A DNA stretch of 64,000 nt from NCBI GenBank assembly GCA_022592435.1, contig JABYQS010000037.1:186001-250000 (forward strand), given 5' to 3'. Position 1 is the stretch's first letter. Each line of letters begins with the position of its first letter. Below, piece after piece: positions 50,076 to 60,841 of this stretch. Below the pieces are notes generated by a model. That model did not search any database. It had not been told where the DNA came from and saw only the letters and a list, made by a program, of their open reading frames with translations. The position numbers were made by a program, and so were the translations under genes. The DNA is from Cerioporus squamosus (taxonomy: Eukaryota; Basidiomycota; Agaricomycetes; Polyporales; Polyporaceae).

Positions 50076-50853
50076 TCAAAGCGCGTTCGCGAGAACGGTG
50101 GCGTACGACGGGGGCTCGACGCGCTTCTCGTCGAGCTCGTCCGCAGAGATGTGCTCCCAGGGCTCGTCGAGCTCCGCCTCGCCGGGTATCTGGTCGTCTA
50201 GCGCGATGACCACAGGCATCCCCGGGACAAGCTCGAACTCCCCAGCTGCGCAAGCGGTCGCTCCGTCAGCATTGTATATTGAGCAAGGATTCCAGGAAAG
50301 GGAGGTGCAGGGCGGGTAGGGTAGGGGAAGGGGAACAGTCACTGGAGTACTCACCTCTGCTCTTGCGCACCTTGCTCGGCTTGACGAGCTGATCCAGGGG
50401 CACCCGGACAGGCTCGACGACGCCCCGGGCCTGAGCCTCCCGCTCGACGATGTCCGCAATGATCTCCTCGACGCCCGGGCTGTTCGGAAACACGTCCCGC
50501 TCGCCGCCCTTCTCGTCTACCGCGTCAGATACGAGCTTCGGCTTCCCTCCCGTGCGCCGCCCCGTCGGGCCCTGGTCGGCGGATGGGTCGCTGTGGGACG
50601 ACGCGTTCCACTCGCGCTCGCGGTCCGCACGCTCCTTGCGCTTCTTGACGCGCTGGCGGTCGCGGTCGTACGCGCGCTTCGCCTTGAGGACGATGCTCTC
50701 GCTCTCGAGCTGCGGAGACGTCGGGCCGTTGGTCTCGGGTTGGGCTGTGGCGTGCGCGGGCGCGGGCGCGGTGGAGAGCGGGGAGACGAGGGATGGGTTG
50801 CGCGCGGCGCGGCGGGCGCGGAGGGTGGCGGCGGCGGTTGTGAAGACGGGCAT
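50076..50853 (-). CDS. unrecognised Arg-rich then acidic protein
   Basis: Two exons, 50853-50355 and 50245-50076, joined by a GTGAGT intron ending GCGCAG, give 222 residues. The N-terminus is Ala/Arg-rich (MPVFTTAAATLRARRAARNPS). The middle is a strongly charged predicted helix (KAKRAYDRDRQRVKKRKERADRERE), then a Gly-rich segment, and a C-terminal part LVPGMPVVIALDDQIPGEAELDEPWEHIS ending PPSYATVLANAL. The hydrophobic and proline pattern of this last part, crossing the splice junction, looks like a real fold or motif, but I cannot assign a family. The long charged helix suggests a coiled coil or RNA-associated protein. Confidence 0.6.
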
Positions 50854-51979
50854 TATGTGGTGGGTGGTAAGTAGGGTATGTGCGGGAGACGTGTGCGTAT
50901 ATAAGTTGCGATAGAGTATGTGTACAATTGGTGAGCTGGAGAACAAGACCGAGACAAACAAGAGAGGAGACGAGGGTCGAGGAGACGATGCTGGCAGGTT
51001 GTGCGGTGGCGATGGTGGTGGTACGAGAGCAAGCAGCGGAGGCAGGGACAAGAGGGAGATAAGGGCGCGTCTGGCGGGGAAAGGGAACGGGACGGGGGGA
51101 GGCACGACGATCGCCGCCTCCGTAATCGTGGAGCGCTGCTTGGGCCTCCTGCGACGCTCCGAGGTGCGACCGGATCCGTCGTGTCTCCAGGCACCGCAGC
51201 GGCGCCAGAGCCAGGGAGTAGCAGAGCACGTTCGCAGGCGTTCGCAGCACTCACGCAGAGACCGACGCCTCTGGTATGACGCCATCCTCAGCGCCGCGTC
51301 GGCGTCCTCCGCTTTTGGCAGTGTACGTTATCGCATCCCAGCACCTGCGCGTCCCGATTGGCTCCAGTGTCGCTCGGCAATCTACTACAGCTGTTCTCAA
51401 AACGATAGGCCCTTTTACGTTTTTTATGCAAATCGCCGCATAAGCGGAGTGCTGAAGGTGATCACGCCGAGGAACACCCCGAAATCAGGCGTCTACCGAA
51501 TCAACAACGCTGCTATTTACATGGGTCATCGGAGACTCAATGGAGCGTGAAAAACGGATTGCCGCTGCCAACCGACGTGATGTACAATTTCTCGGAGGGG
51601 CCTAACGTTATGAGAACAGCTGTAACCACTACCACTCCAGTCACGCCTGGACAATCTCTCGGTCGCATGGAGAATGCACCACGTCAGGTTCTTTTCATCT
51701 ACGGAGATATAGATAGTACTCACTCATTCAGAATGCTTCAGCGTACTTGCTCGGGGAATATACAATCAACCAGGGCGTGCAGTAGAAGGTTATGATGATA
51801 CTCTGACAGCTTACCACCCATGATAAATCGAGGATACTCACACAAAGTTGCATTCTCCCGCCTAGCCTCAGTCGACGTGGGCGTGCTCCCGCGCAAGGAA
51901 ACGGGCATGTCCAACATCCTCTGTATACTGGAATACAACAACAGGGCCAGGGGGGATACATGGTGGACGCACGCAGCGA
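50854..51979. other. intergenic region
   Basis: About 1.1 kb upstream of the unrecognised protein and downstream of NOG2. A TATA element for the minus-strand gene may lie at about 50898-50904 (TATATAAGT on the plus strand). Open frames here are mutually overlapping and motif-free. Confidence 0.3.
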
Positions 51980-54326
51980 CTATCGTCTCCGTTTCCGGGA
52001 GCCGCTCTTCTCGCCGCTCTGCAACGACTTCAGCACCGCAGCCTTCTGGCGGTTCTTGTTCTTCACGTTCGCAGACGTGTAGAAGTTCGCCGCCTTTTTC
52101 TGCAGGATGCGCGGTGACGCTGTCAGCAAGCGGACCTGCGAAGACAATGACCACGACGAAGATGCCTGCCTTGTTCGTCTTCATGCGGGGCTCTTTCTGC
52201 GGCCGCGAAGACTCTTCATCGTCACCGGACGCCGCGCTCTCCTCATCGCTAAGCTTGCTGAAGACCGTGTCCGGCCCGTCGTCGGCCTCCTCTGCATCCG
52301 CCGGCACCTGGTCGTCCTTGAACACGTCGTTCCAACCCAGTGCTTCCTCTTCCGGCTCCTCATCCTCACCCTCACCATCGTCCTCACTCTCCTCACCTCC
52401 CTCGCCGTCCTCTTCTCCCGCGCCCTCCTCCTCCTCGTCCAGAGGCCGGATGTCGTCCGCCACGAACGAGTTCTTCTGCATGATCGAGCCCAAGTTCTGC
52501 TTGACGCCAACCAGCCTCTGCTCCGGCTGTTGCTCCTCCTCGACCGCAGCCGCGACAGCCTTGCCCTTGCCCTTCGCGTCCGCAATCCGCGCCTTCTTCG
52601 CCTCCGCCTTGTTCAGCTCCTCCGTCCGCTCCGGCGGCGGCACGAAGAACGGTATCCGTCCGCGCACCCAGTCGCTCAGCAGGATCTTCGCGACCGCCTC
52701 GCGGTCCGGCTCGCCGCCCTTGAGCAGCCGGCCCTTCATCCTTGCAAGCTTGTCGAGGAACGCCTCGGGGTCCCACCCCTTGGAGGGGTCCTCCGGGTCG
52801 GGCAGCGCGACGCCGTACGTGCGCGCGAGGTAGATCGGCTTGACGCGCTCCATGAGCGCAGGGATGTGCTCGGAGGGCGTCGCGAGCGCCTCGACGCGGA
52901 CGACGCCCTTGAGCACGGTCGACGTCTGCGAGTCCTTCGCGGACGTGGGGACGATGCCCGGGCAGTCGATGAGGTAGATGCGCTTGGTGAGCGTGATGTA
53001 CTGCCAGACCTTCGTCTCGCCCGGCACGGGCGCGACGTTGCAGACCTTGCCGGACTTGAGCGTGTTGATGACGCTGCTCTTGCCGACGTTCGGGTACCCG
53101 ATGAACCCGACGGAGATCTGCTTCTTGTCCGAGTGCAGCTGCGAGAACTGGCGGAGGAGCTGGATGAGCGAACCTTTGCCGAAGGAGTGGTTCGGTGAGG
53201 CGTGGAACGCGAGCGTGGGGTATCGCGGGGTGAGCTGTTGGATGTAGCGGGCCTGTGCATGTGATGGGTATATCATACGCCTGAGAATGAAAGGGGAACA
53301 CTTACAGTGACCCAGTTGGGTACGAGGTCGCACTTGTTGATCACGAGCACGACTTGCTTGTGCGCCTTCTCCTTCCGGACGAACTCGAGGACAGACTCGC
53401 ACAAAGTGCCCACAGGATCCCGGGCGTCGATGACATGGATAATCACGTCCGACGAGTCTATGACCTTGTAGAGCTCTCCATAGATGCGACGGGACGTCCC
53501 CTTGGCATAGATGGGCTCAATGATATCCGCGTGGGTCTGGAAGTCGTCGGGCGCAGAAGAGGACGCGCCGGGGCCTACATGGATGTTGGAGAAGAGGATA
53601 AAGATGGCAATCTCGAAGGGACGCACCTGACTCCCCGTCGACTCCCTGCATCGCACTGCTCTCCGCCTCTTCCGCCGCTGCCGCACTGGCCTTCCCCAGC
53701 TCCTCGAACGTGCCGACCTCCAGCCTAGGCTTCTTGCGCTGCGATTTTGGCCCAAACGTGTCCTTAAAAGTCTCCGTCTCGAGGATATGCGAACGCTAAG
53801 GCTGCGATGAGACTTCCGAAACTCCCCGATTGTAGAAACCGATACACGCACCTTGCGCAGATTCGGGTTGGCAGCGTCGTCGAGGAGCGCCATGGGGAGC
53901 TTGTTGCGTCGGAGAAGCACCGAGTACGGGTCATTCTGCTTGGAAGCGAGGCTCGTGCGGAAGTGGTCCAGGGCCGTCTGCGAGATCACCCTCGTGTTCC
54001 CTGTCGAGGTCAGAAAAGACATCATCAGCCTTCTCCCCCCAGACCGCATCCTGCACGCGCGCGAGAAACGCACCAAACCAACGCCTGTCCGGCTGCACCC
54101 GCCCCGGCTGCGTCTCGTCCTCGCCCTTCTGGAACGCGGCGGCCTGGACGATGTTCCCGTTCTTGTCGCGGATGGCCTTGCCGCCGTTCATCATCTTCAG
54201 GCGGCCCACGGTCTTCGCATTGTGGTAGAAGTTCTCGCCTTTCACCTTCTTGATGTACGGCTGGGAGGCGGAGGATGAAGAAGACCGTGTCTTGGACGAG
54301 GCTGGGCTCTTCTTCGAGGGCGCCAT
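51980..54326 (-). CDS. NOG2: nucleolar GTP-binding protein NOG2 (Nug2/Lsg3-type)
   Basis: Start at 54326 ([18 protein letters not shown]). Exons bring [59 protein letters not shown] and [24 protein letters not shown]. The circularly permuted GTPase follows: G4 [11 protein letters not shown] comes before G1 [20 protein letters not shown] and G3 DCPGIVP, the order typical of YlqF/NOG2 GTPases. A long acidic stretch ([19 protein letters not shown]) precedes the end. The last exon ([27 protein letters not shown]...KRR) is joined through a 70-base intron (52100-52169) that begins GC rather than GT. NOG2 acts in late nuclear 60S maturation, marking readiness for export. The GC donor is discussed under findings. 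Confidence 0.95.
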
Positions 54327-57007
54327 GCTTGCAGACCTCGTCAGGAAAAGCCGGGGTGTAGGAGGGGGTTTGGGACAGAAGGAGGGCGCTTGCAGCAAAT
54401 TTGGGACGGTCTCCACGTGGTCGATAAATCCCCGAAATGGTATCGTAGACGCTAGCTCATCACGACGGGCAATGGCCCGTACCCACAGGGGGCATCTGAC
54501 CATATTTCCGGGGTAAACATTGGGCGAATATTGTGTAAATAGAGAAAATATCCACCGCATGTTTAACATGGCAAACATGGAGTGAAAATGCAGATGACAT
54601 TGAGAATATTTGCCCTCTATTGGCCACATGGTTCCCGCTGGGAACATGCCCGCAACATGCAAGATGTCTTCAAGATAATAATGAAGGCACTAACATGTTG
54701 TGGGTATCTTGGTTGTCCTCAGCATGTTGACAGGACAAATGTAGAGGGAACACGAGGCATACTTGTGGTATATTTGCGCAAGAAACACCATACTAAATTG
54801 TCCCAAAGTTGTAACGTCTTATATGTCGCCCATATACAACAGACTGCCAAAATATACGCCAAGCAAACATGCGGGACAAACATACCAGCGTTTTCTCCGT
54901 ATATTGACCACGGAAATGGTACCAGAACATAGCACACACATATTGCATATTCTCCGACATAAACTCAAGATGTTTCCCCTGACCACATCATCAGAAAAGT
55001 CAACGAACATGGCGTAAATGTATGTCATATTAACAGAGTCAAACATTGCGAAGAAATGCGACAGCGCAACGGGCGATTCGCGTGACAATTCGGCATGAGT
55101 GTCGGGGGCCGATTCGTGTTGCGACGAGCGACACAAATGGTATGGCGACATAGCTCATGACTACTTGCGACAGACATGGCAAGTGGTGCTCGACACCGGA
55201 GGAACCTAATATCTGAACAAACACGGGGGTAAAGAGTAATCGCATAAGACAACGGAGGCGAGAGTTTCCATAGACCGTAACGCGCGGCACCTCCAGACGA
55301 GGGAGTACCACCAGCAGAAGGCCCGGAATGATGCAACGCTGTAGTGGAGACCTCGCAGCTGTCTGCAGCTCGCATGCCGAGTCCAGTTGCACCACCCACC
55401 TGCGAGAGGGTGTGACAGGCACCGGGGACGCAACGGAGGTTAAAATAGCCATCTCCATCAAAACTGAAGCCGCGTCTTGTCAAAATGGGGTAGTGAGAGG
55501 ACCACGGGGAGTAACAGTAGGTGTCGATCAGCGATGAGGTGTTGTGTGAGAGGTGCTGGCGGGCGACGTCAGCATCGCGAGCGCGAACGAGGGCAGGTCC
55601 GCATGTGCGCCTGCGTACGATGCGAGCAAACCGTCGAGCGGCGGTGAGTGTGTAGCCGAGCTTTACGCGTTCGCGATGTTGGATGAGAGGTGTGGGTGGG
55701 CGACGCGACGCGTTCGCGGTGACGGATGAGAGATGCAGGTGGGCGACGAGAGCAAACCAAGCGCGAACGAGGGCGCGTCCGCATGTGCGCGTGCGTAGGA
55801 AGCGAGGAGACCGTCGAGCGGTGGCATAGTGTGTAGCCGAGCTGAACAGCGTACTTGTCGCGCCGCAACCCGGAAAGCGGCATACTGCTCTGTCGTGTTG
55901 CCCCTCCTAAGGCGTTCGGGCACGCTCGACAGGCTGTGCGCAGACAGCGGATGGGGTCAGGCACATATCCTGCAGTCCCTGCCAAGCATAGAGGAGGGGG
56001 CGAATGGCCGACCGCGGTAGGAAGCTCCTGAGCGAGCACGGGGAGGGGACGAATGACTGATCGCGGTAGGGACCGAGCAGAAATCGCGTGAGGGAGTAGC
56101 GGGCAGGTGCGTCCATACTCAACACGGAGCTGCGCTTGGCCACGAGTAGTGCGAGATAAGGCGTTCGTCGGCTACGGCCTGGACAGAGCATCGTCTCATA
56201 TCAGAGACCGCACGCAGAGGATGGAGTCGTGCTCCTGGGGGTTGATGGCAAGTTGCCAGTTGGTATCTCGTCTCCCGGCGACCAGAGATTTGTACACTCA
56301 CCGCTTCCACACGTATCCACGTATCCTTGCCGTCTCACCCCACATCCTTGCTATTCCTGGATGATGTTGCCTGTGCATCCCTTGGGCGCTGTTCGCCGCT
56401 AGTCTGAGACGAGCGCAATGACGGTCTAACAGGGAGGGAACAAGATGAGACGGTGAATCGACGCAGCAGGTATGAAGGGACATACACTGTATCTTCCGCT
56501 GGGTACTTCGTCCTACGCGCAGGCAAGTATCCGTGCCGGAGGACAGCAACGAGCATAGTTCAAGTAGATTGCATGTCGTCTTGTACGACTGATCGCGTTT
56601 GATCTCCACCCTAATCGTGCATTTTTGCTAGCCAACGGACACTGTGAAGAAAAGATCGTAGGAGAACGCAGAGGCCGACGGGGGCGGGGACGCGGCGGCG
56701 ATGAGCGTAGAATGGAGGAGTTGTGAGTCGGCGCAAAGTCGGTGTTGCCTCGACGGGCGTCTGCGGGCCGCCGCCGGCTCGCGTTTCCGCCTGCCAGTAC
56801 TGTTACTGTACTCCTCAATCGACGGGCCCCGGGCCAGAAACCACGAAGCAATACCACTCATATCACCCACACATGTCGTAGTGTACATGTACTCCTCAAT
56901 GACACGAGCTAGAATGCGTATTGATCTTCATCATCGCTCTTCGTTGGCGCGACGGGCTCATGCTGGGAGTTCTCCTTTGTCAAGCTAACTTTCGCGTCCC
57001 GCAGCAG
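54327..57007. other. gene-free tract between NOG2 and the transposase, with repeats
   Basis: About 2.7 kb with no gene recognised. From about 54490 to 55060 the composition changes to AT-rich and CpG-poor, with frequent AACATG-type words (54517, 54562, 54571, 54653 and others). From 55530 to 56070 the sequence is GC-rich and contains direct repeats, listed separately. The rest has short overlapping frames only. Confidence 0.4.
55581..55843. repeat. direct repeat, two copies of about 82 bp offset by 180 bp
   Basis: Copy 1 at 55581-55662 and copy 2 at 55761-55843 share long matching stretches, beginning GCGCGAACGAGGGC and ending GTGTAGCCGAGCT. Related short phrases (GATGAGAGGTG/GATGAGAGATG then GGTGGGCGACG) recur at about 55533, 55681 and 55726, indicating an imperfect array. 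Confidence 0.7.
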
Positions 57008-59489
57008 CTACAGCATGCCTTGATCAGCGGGGGATACTCGGGTCGAACTGTTGAAACATCTTACTCTGTCCAGTGGGCGCACATGAACGCAACCCCTCTT
57101 CATTGAGATCTTCTCATGACCCTCTCCGCTGCGCCAAAGGACAAGGTGATCCATCTGTGTTTTCGTGCAGTGACTGACGACGTCCCGCGCCCGTAGAACC
57201 AGGACCTCTTCCAGGTACTGATCGTAGTACAGAAGACCGCCGACGGGTTGGAACTTGCGGAAGGGATCGATCGCGGCGTCATCAGCATCCAGCTCTTGTA
57301 GGCGTCTGACCACGAGGAAGGTCTCTTGGAAAGGCTCAGTTTGTCCTGGGACGCTTCGCGTGTGCGTGAACATCCGCTCGATGCGACCGCCGTGGGTGCC
57401 ACGTAGACTAGGATGCCGGAAGATGATGTTGCTATCTCCCTGTGACCGTGTGCGGGGCTTGTAGTACACGCCTGAGATGGTGATGATGTCGCAGGTTGCA
57501 GCCATCGACGAGAGCGGTGTGCGTCCACTTTGAACCAGGCGGGCGCGACCGTCGACGTAGTTGTTGCCATCCGCATTGATTCGCTTCAACAGAGCCAAAA
57601 AGTCAGCTCCGTCCAGCGGCGTTTTGCGAGAGGACGCCTTGGTCGTCTCCTGAGCTGTCGCTGCACCCGCGGATCGTAGGATAGCATCAAGACGCATCCC
57701 ACGTCGGTCGTCTTTGTCCATGGCCCGCAGTGACTCCGCGAAGGCAGTCATCTGACGACTGACAACGGGACTTCGGAGGAGCGGACGGAAGTTAGCCTCT
57801 CGGCAACTCGACATCATGAAAGTGACCTCAAGATCCCCTATGGCGACACAAACACTGTTAGCACGGTGCTCCAATTCTGTCTGTGTTATGCTCACCAAAA
57901 GTCAGGTTTGTATTCAGCGACTGGAGGAAGAAGTTGAATCGTTCAAACACGAAGGCCCTCCAAGAATGGACAGGTCCGAACAGGCGGAGGAAGACACCGA
58001 TGTGCAGAGCGAGATGATGATTCGGTTGCACCTTGCAGCCCTTGTAAAGCTCCTTTGCGATGTCCAGATATTTCTTCATCAAGACTTCCGCGCGTGCTAT
58101 GCGCTCCTCGTCAATCTCCAGAAGGCCAATAATCTCGACAGTCTCGACCAGGTCAAGGAAGTTCTTCATCATTGCCACGCGTCGTTCCTCCTGGAAACCC
58201 CAAGTGCGAATGAGGGTCACAGGCAAGTATACGATGCAGAGAGTTCTCCACTGATCGGCGCTCAGCTTACCATGGCGTTTCGTGCCGAACGAAACGGGCG
58301 GCGGGTTCACCCAAGAAGGCACCTCCATTCTAGCTCGGTCTTCCAGGTATGCATTGAGCGTATCGCGCCCGATGGCTTCGTAGGCATGCTGAACGCCCTC
58401 CCCGGTTTCGTGATGATCGCGATCTTGTGAGTCGTCGACGCTGCGGCTGTCGTCACTGTCCCACTTCTCGCCAGCCTCGGCGTGCTCGCCGTCTTCTCCG
58501 TGATCATTCCCGTTGTCAACGTTCTCGCCGTTCACGACGTCCGCATCGCCTTGGCTGTCCTCGCCGCCCTCGCCGCTCTCGCCGTCCTCGCCGCCCTCGC
58601 CGTCCTCGCCGTCGTCGTCCTCGTCGTCGTCCTCGTCGTCCTCGTCTTCTTCACCTGCTGCAGTCTGTCCATCGTCGTCCTGGCACCAACATTCAGCACG
58701 ATGTCACTCTCCTAGAACGAACAGCACGAACCCTTTCCTGCTGCCGCGAGCCTGAGCGGGCCTGCCCGATCTGTGCCATGAAGTCTACCCTCTGGGTGAC
58801 GTTGTGAGTATGTGAAGTTTACCCTATACCTATCTGAGGGAGCTCTTACATATTGAACCAGCCGGGCCGCAAGGACGGGTTTTGTCCCGGTGTAGTCGAG
58901 GTGACGATACTGGCACATAACTACTAATGTTTCCTTACGGAATCTAGCCAGAGTAGTGTCCTTGTTACCCTTGCGTAGGGATTCTTCCGCTTTCGTGATC
59001 TCTGGCGTAAGACGCTCCCCGTAATTAACAGAAGGCAGCGGGAATTCTATGCGGACAGCAGCCGTGAGATAGGATCACACGAGTAGGGGAGCGGCAAGCT
59101 TACTAGGCAGTCGCGGAGGACGAGGCAGAGGCCAACCCTGCACCTTTCTCTGTAGCAAATATCAGGCTGTGTCCGCGTAGATATCGAACTGCCCATTTGC
59201 TCACCCATTCATCCAGGTTCTTCCCTAGAATCGCCGATGTCCCGGCGTGACGAAGATCGCGATCGACGCACATATGGTAGAGAACGGGTCTTGCAACTCT
59301 CTGAAGCGCCGACAAGGAGCTGTAGCGGAGACGACGTTCCCCTTTCGCCATCTCTGTGTCGGGGGGTCGAAGGGGAGGAGCAGTGGCTTCGATACCAGAT
59401 GCATCGCCATCATCGACATTAGGGTTGACACCCCAGAACTCGCGGACATGCAGGCCTATATGTCCTCCCCATCTATCAAACCTCTCTAA
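57008..59489 (-). mobile_element. CACTA/Plavaka-type transposase, 5'-truncated, with SAP-like domain
   Basis: Reading the minus strand, exons join continuously: ERFDRWGGHIGLHVREFWGVN (tail of the transposase domain), MAKGERRLRYSSLSALQRVARP, then KEFPLPSVNYGERLTPEIT after a GTGCAG...GCATAG intron. A SAP-like segment follows (YRHLDYTGTKPVLAARLVQY), then a very acidic stretch encoded by GAC/GAG repeats (58510-58690). The DUF4218-like block comes next: GKLSADQWRTLCIVYLPVTLI, NHHLALHIGVFLRLFGPVHSW, FERFNFFLQSLNTNLTFG, and after an intron DLEVTFMMSSCREANFRPLL. The C-terminus is unremarkable. No stop occurs inside these exons. The 5' portion with the rest of the DDE domain is missing; reading stops at about 59489, where the only way on is an intron acceptor (GTTAG). 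Mobility is doubtful. Confidence 0.75.
58500..58690 (-). repeat. GAC/GAG/GGC codon repeat encoding an acidic stretch
   Basis: On the plus strand this reads as CTCGCCGTC/CTCGTCGTC-type hexamers. On the minus strand it encodes Asp/Glu/Gly-rich residues (for example EDEDDEDDDEDDDGEDGEG) within the transposase reading frame. The purity of the pattern implies recent slippage. Confidence 0.7.
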
Positions 59490-59490
59490 C

Positions 59491-60841
59491 TAGTGACAGA
59501 GTGTGTTGTATCAATGTCTGTAACGAGAGAGAGCCACGGTGGATATATTCACCGAGAGCACTGTGGATATATCCACCGTGGCTGCACGGCTTACTGCATC
59601 CGGCAGCTGGCGCCTCACCCAGGGCGGGTGGCCCTCCTCGCGCTTGCTGCTTTCAGCTACCCCGCTGCAGCCCCGTTTGTACCTCCCGCCCACTACCGTA
59701 TATGGAGGTGTTCGTGCGGGATAGATTGGGCTGCTTCTCTGCGTGGTTTCAATCAACAATAGTTGCTTGAATAATCCCATTGTTCGCTTTCGGCGTGCTT
59801 GGGCATGTTTGGCTACGCGCTTACGACGAACTCGTGGGGCTGCCCAGCCACGTATCAGGCGCTTCCCCCCTTGCTCTCCACCCTCACCCCTCGCCCCTCC
59901 GCCCCTCCGCCCTTGCCCCTCCGCCCTTGCCCTCCCCTTCCCTTGTATGGGTCGTTTGGGACTGCGATGTCACTGGTGAGTTCCGTCAATTCTCCTCTCC
60001 AGGGCCTTTCAGATGAAAGAAACGGGCTCTACAGGGCAGTCGACCTCGGCCAACCCGCGATTACAGCGACCAGATGACGGTCTAGGAGGGGGAACTTTGG
60101 TACGTCACATCACCCTCGCAGCGTTACCGTGAACTGATGTCCTCTTGCCGCAGACTAAACGCGACCACGGTAGACTGTGTCCGAGGTTTTTTCTCCGATA
60201 GTTGACGTGTCGTCACTGGGTTCCAGGTTTTTTTTTTTTGGCATCCCGCGTAGTTTTCATTCCTTGTGTATTTTTTGAGGAGGTTGAGACCGCTGTCTGT
60301 AGACGTTGCGTGGTCCTGTACTGCGTTTGCTCCCGTCCTTTCAGTGTCTCCACCTGCGCAGTGTATGTCTCATACCTCAGTGTCATCGATGCTCACGTTC
60401 ACACATGTAGTATCATATTTTGTCACGTCAATCACCTCCCGTTCTATAGTTGAGCCTCTGTAATTTCATCTAGTATCAACACTCCAAGGTCAGGCGTCGT
60501 ATTGGTCTATTAGCGGCTATCATCTATAAGTATTTGTTTACCGGCCCAATGCCCATTCAATTTGATTCAAACCCCTTCTACTGGGGCGCGACGCTCCTTA
60601 CTTGTGTAATTGATTAGTTAGCCCATTTATAACGCCGCCGGAATGTACTATTACAATAGTATATTGATTAAGAAGTGCGAACTACAAGCTGAGGGATGCG
60701 GTATATACACGAGCAAGAGGTCATGAGGCGATACAAGTGAGTTGTATGTATGTTTTGAACGGCAACAAGAGGTTTGAGACGACGAGACGACAGATCAAGA
60801 CTGGGCAGAAACTATGTACAGAGCAAGAAGCGAATGGTCAT
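59491..60841. other. gene-free stretch upstream of the truncated transposase
   Basis: About 1.35 kb with no recognised gene. It contains the hairpin at 59532-59583, a pyrimidine-rich run with CCCTCCGCCC-type units (59876-59945), a 12-base T run near 60228-60239, and AT-rich sequence to about 60730. No continuation of the transposase was found here on either strand. Confidence 0.4.
59532..59583. repeat. perfect 17-bp inverted repeat with 18-nt loop
   Basis: Left arm 59532-59548 (AGCCACGGTGGATATAT) is the exact reverse complement of the right arm 59567-59583. The loop also begins with a partial copy of the arm. The hairpin sits within 45 bases of the point where the transposase reading frame is lost. 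Confidence 0.85.

Noticed and set aside
52107..53198. Plus-strand frame of 363 codons opposite NOG2
   Set aside because: It is the antisense shadow of the NOG2 coding exons.
58500..58690. CRISPR-like or regularly spaced repeat array
   Set aside because: The periodic sequence is a simple GAC/GAG codon repeat in frame with the transposase, with no unique spacers; a eukaryotic nuclear context also argues against CRISPR.
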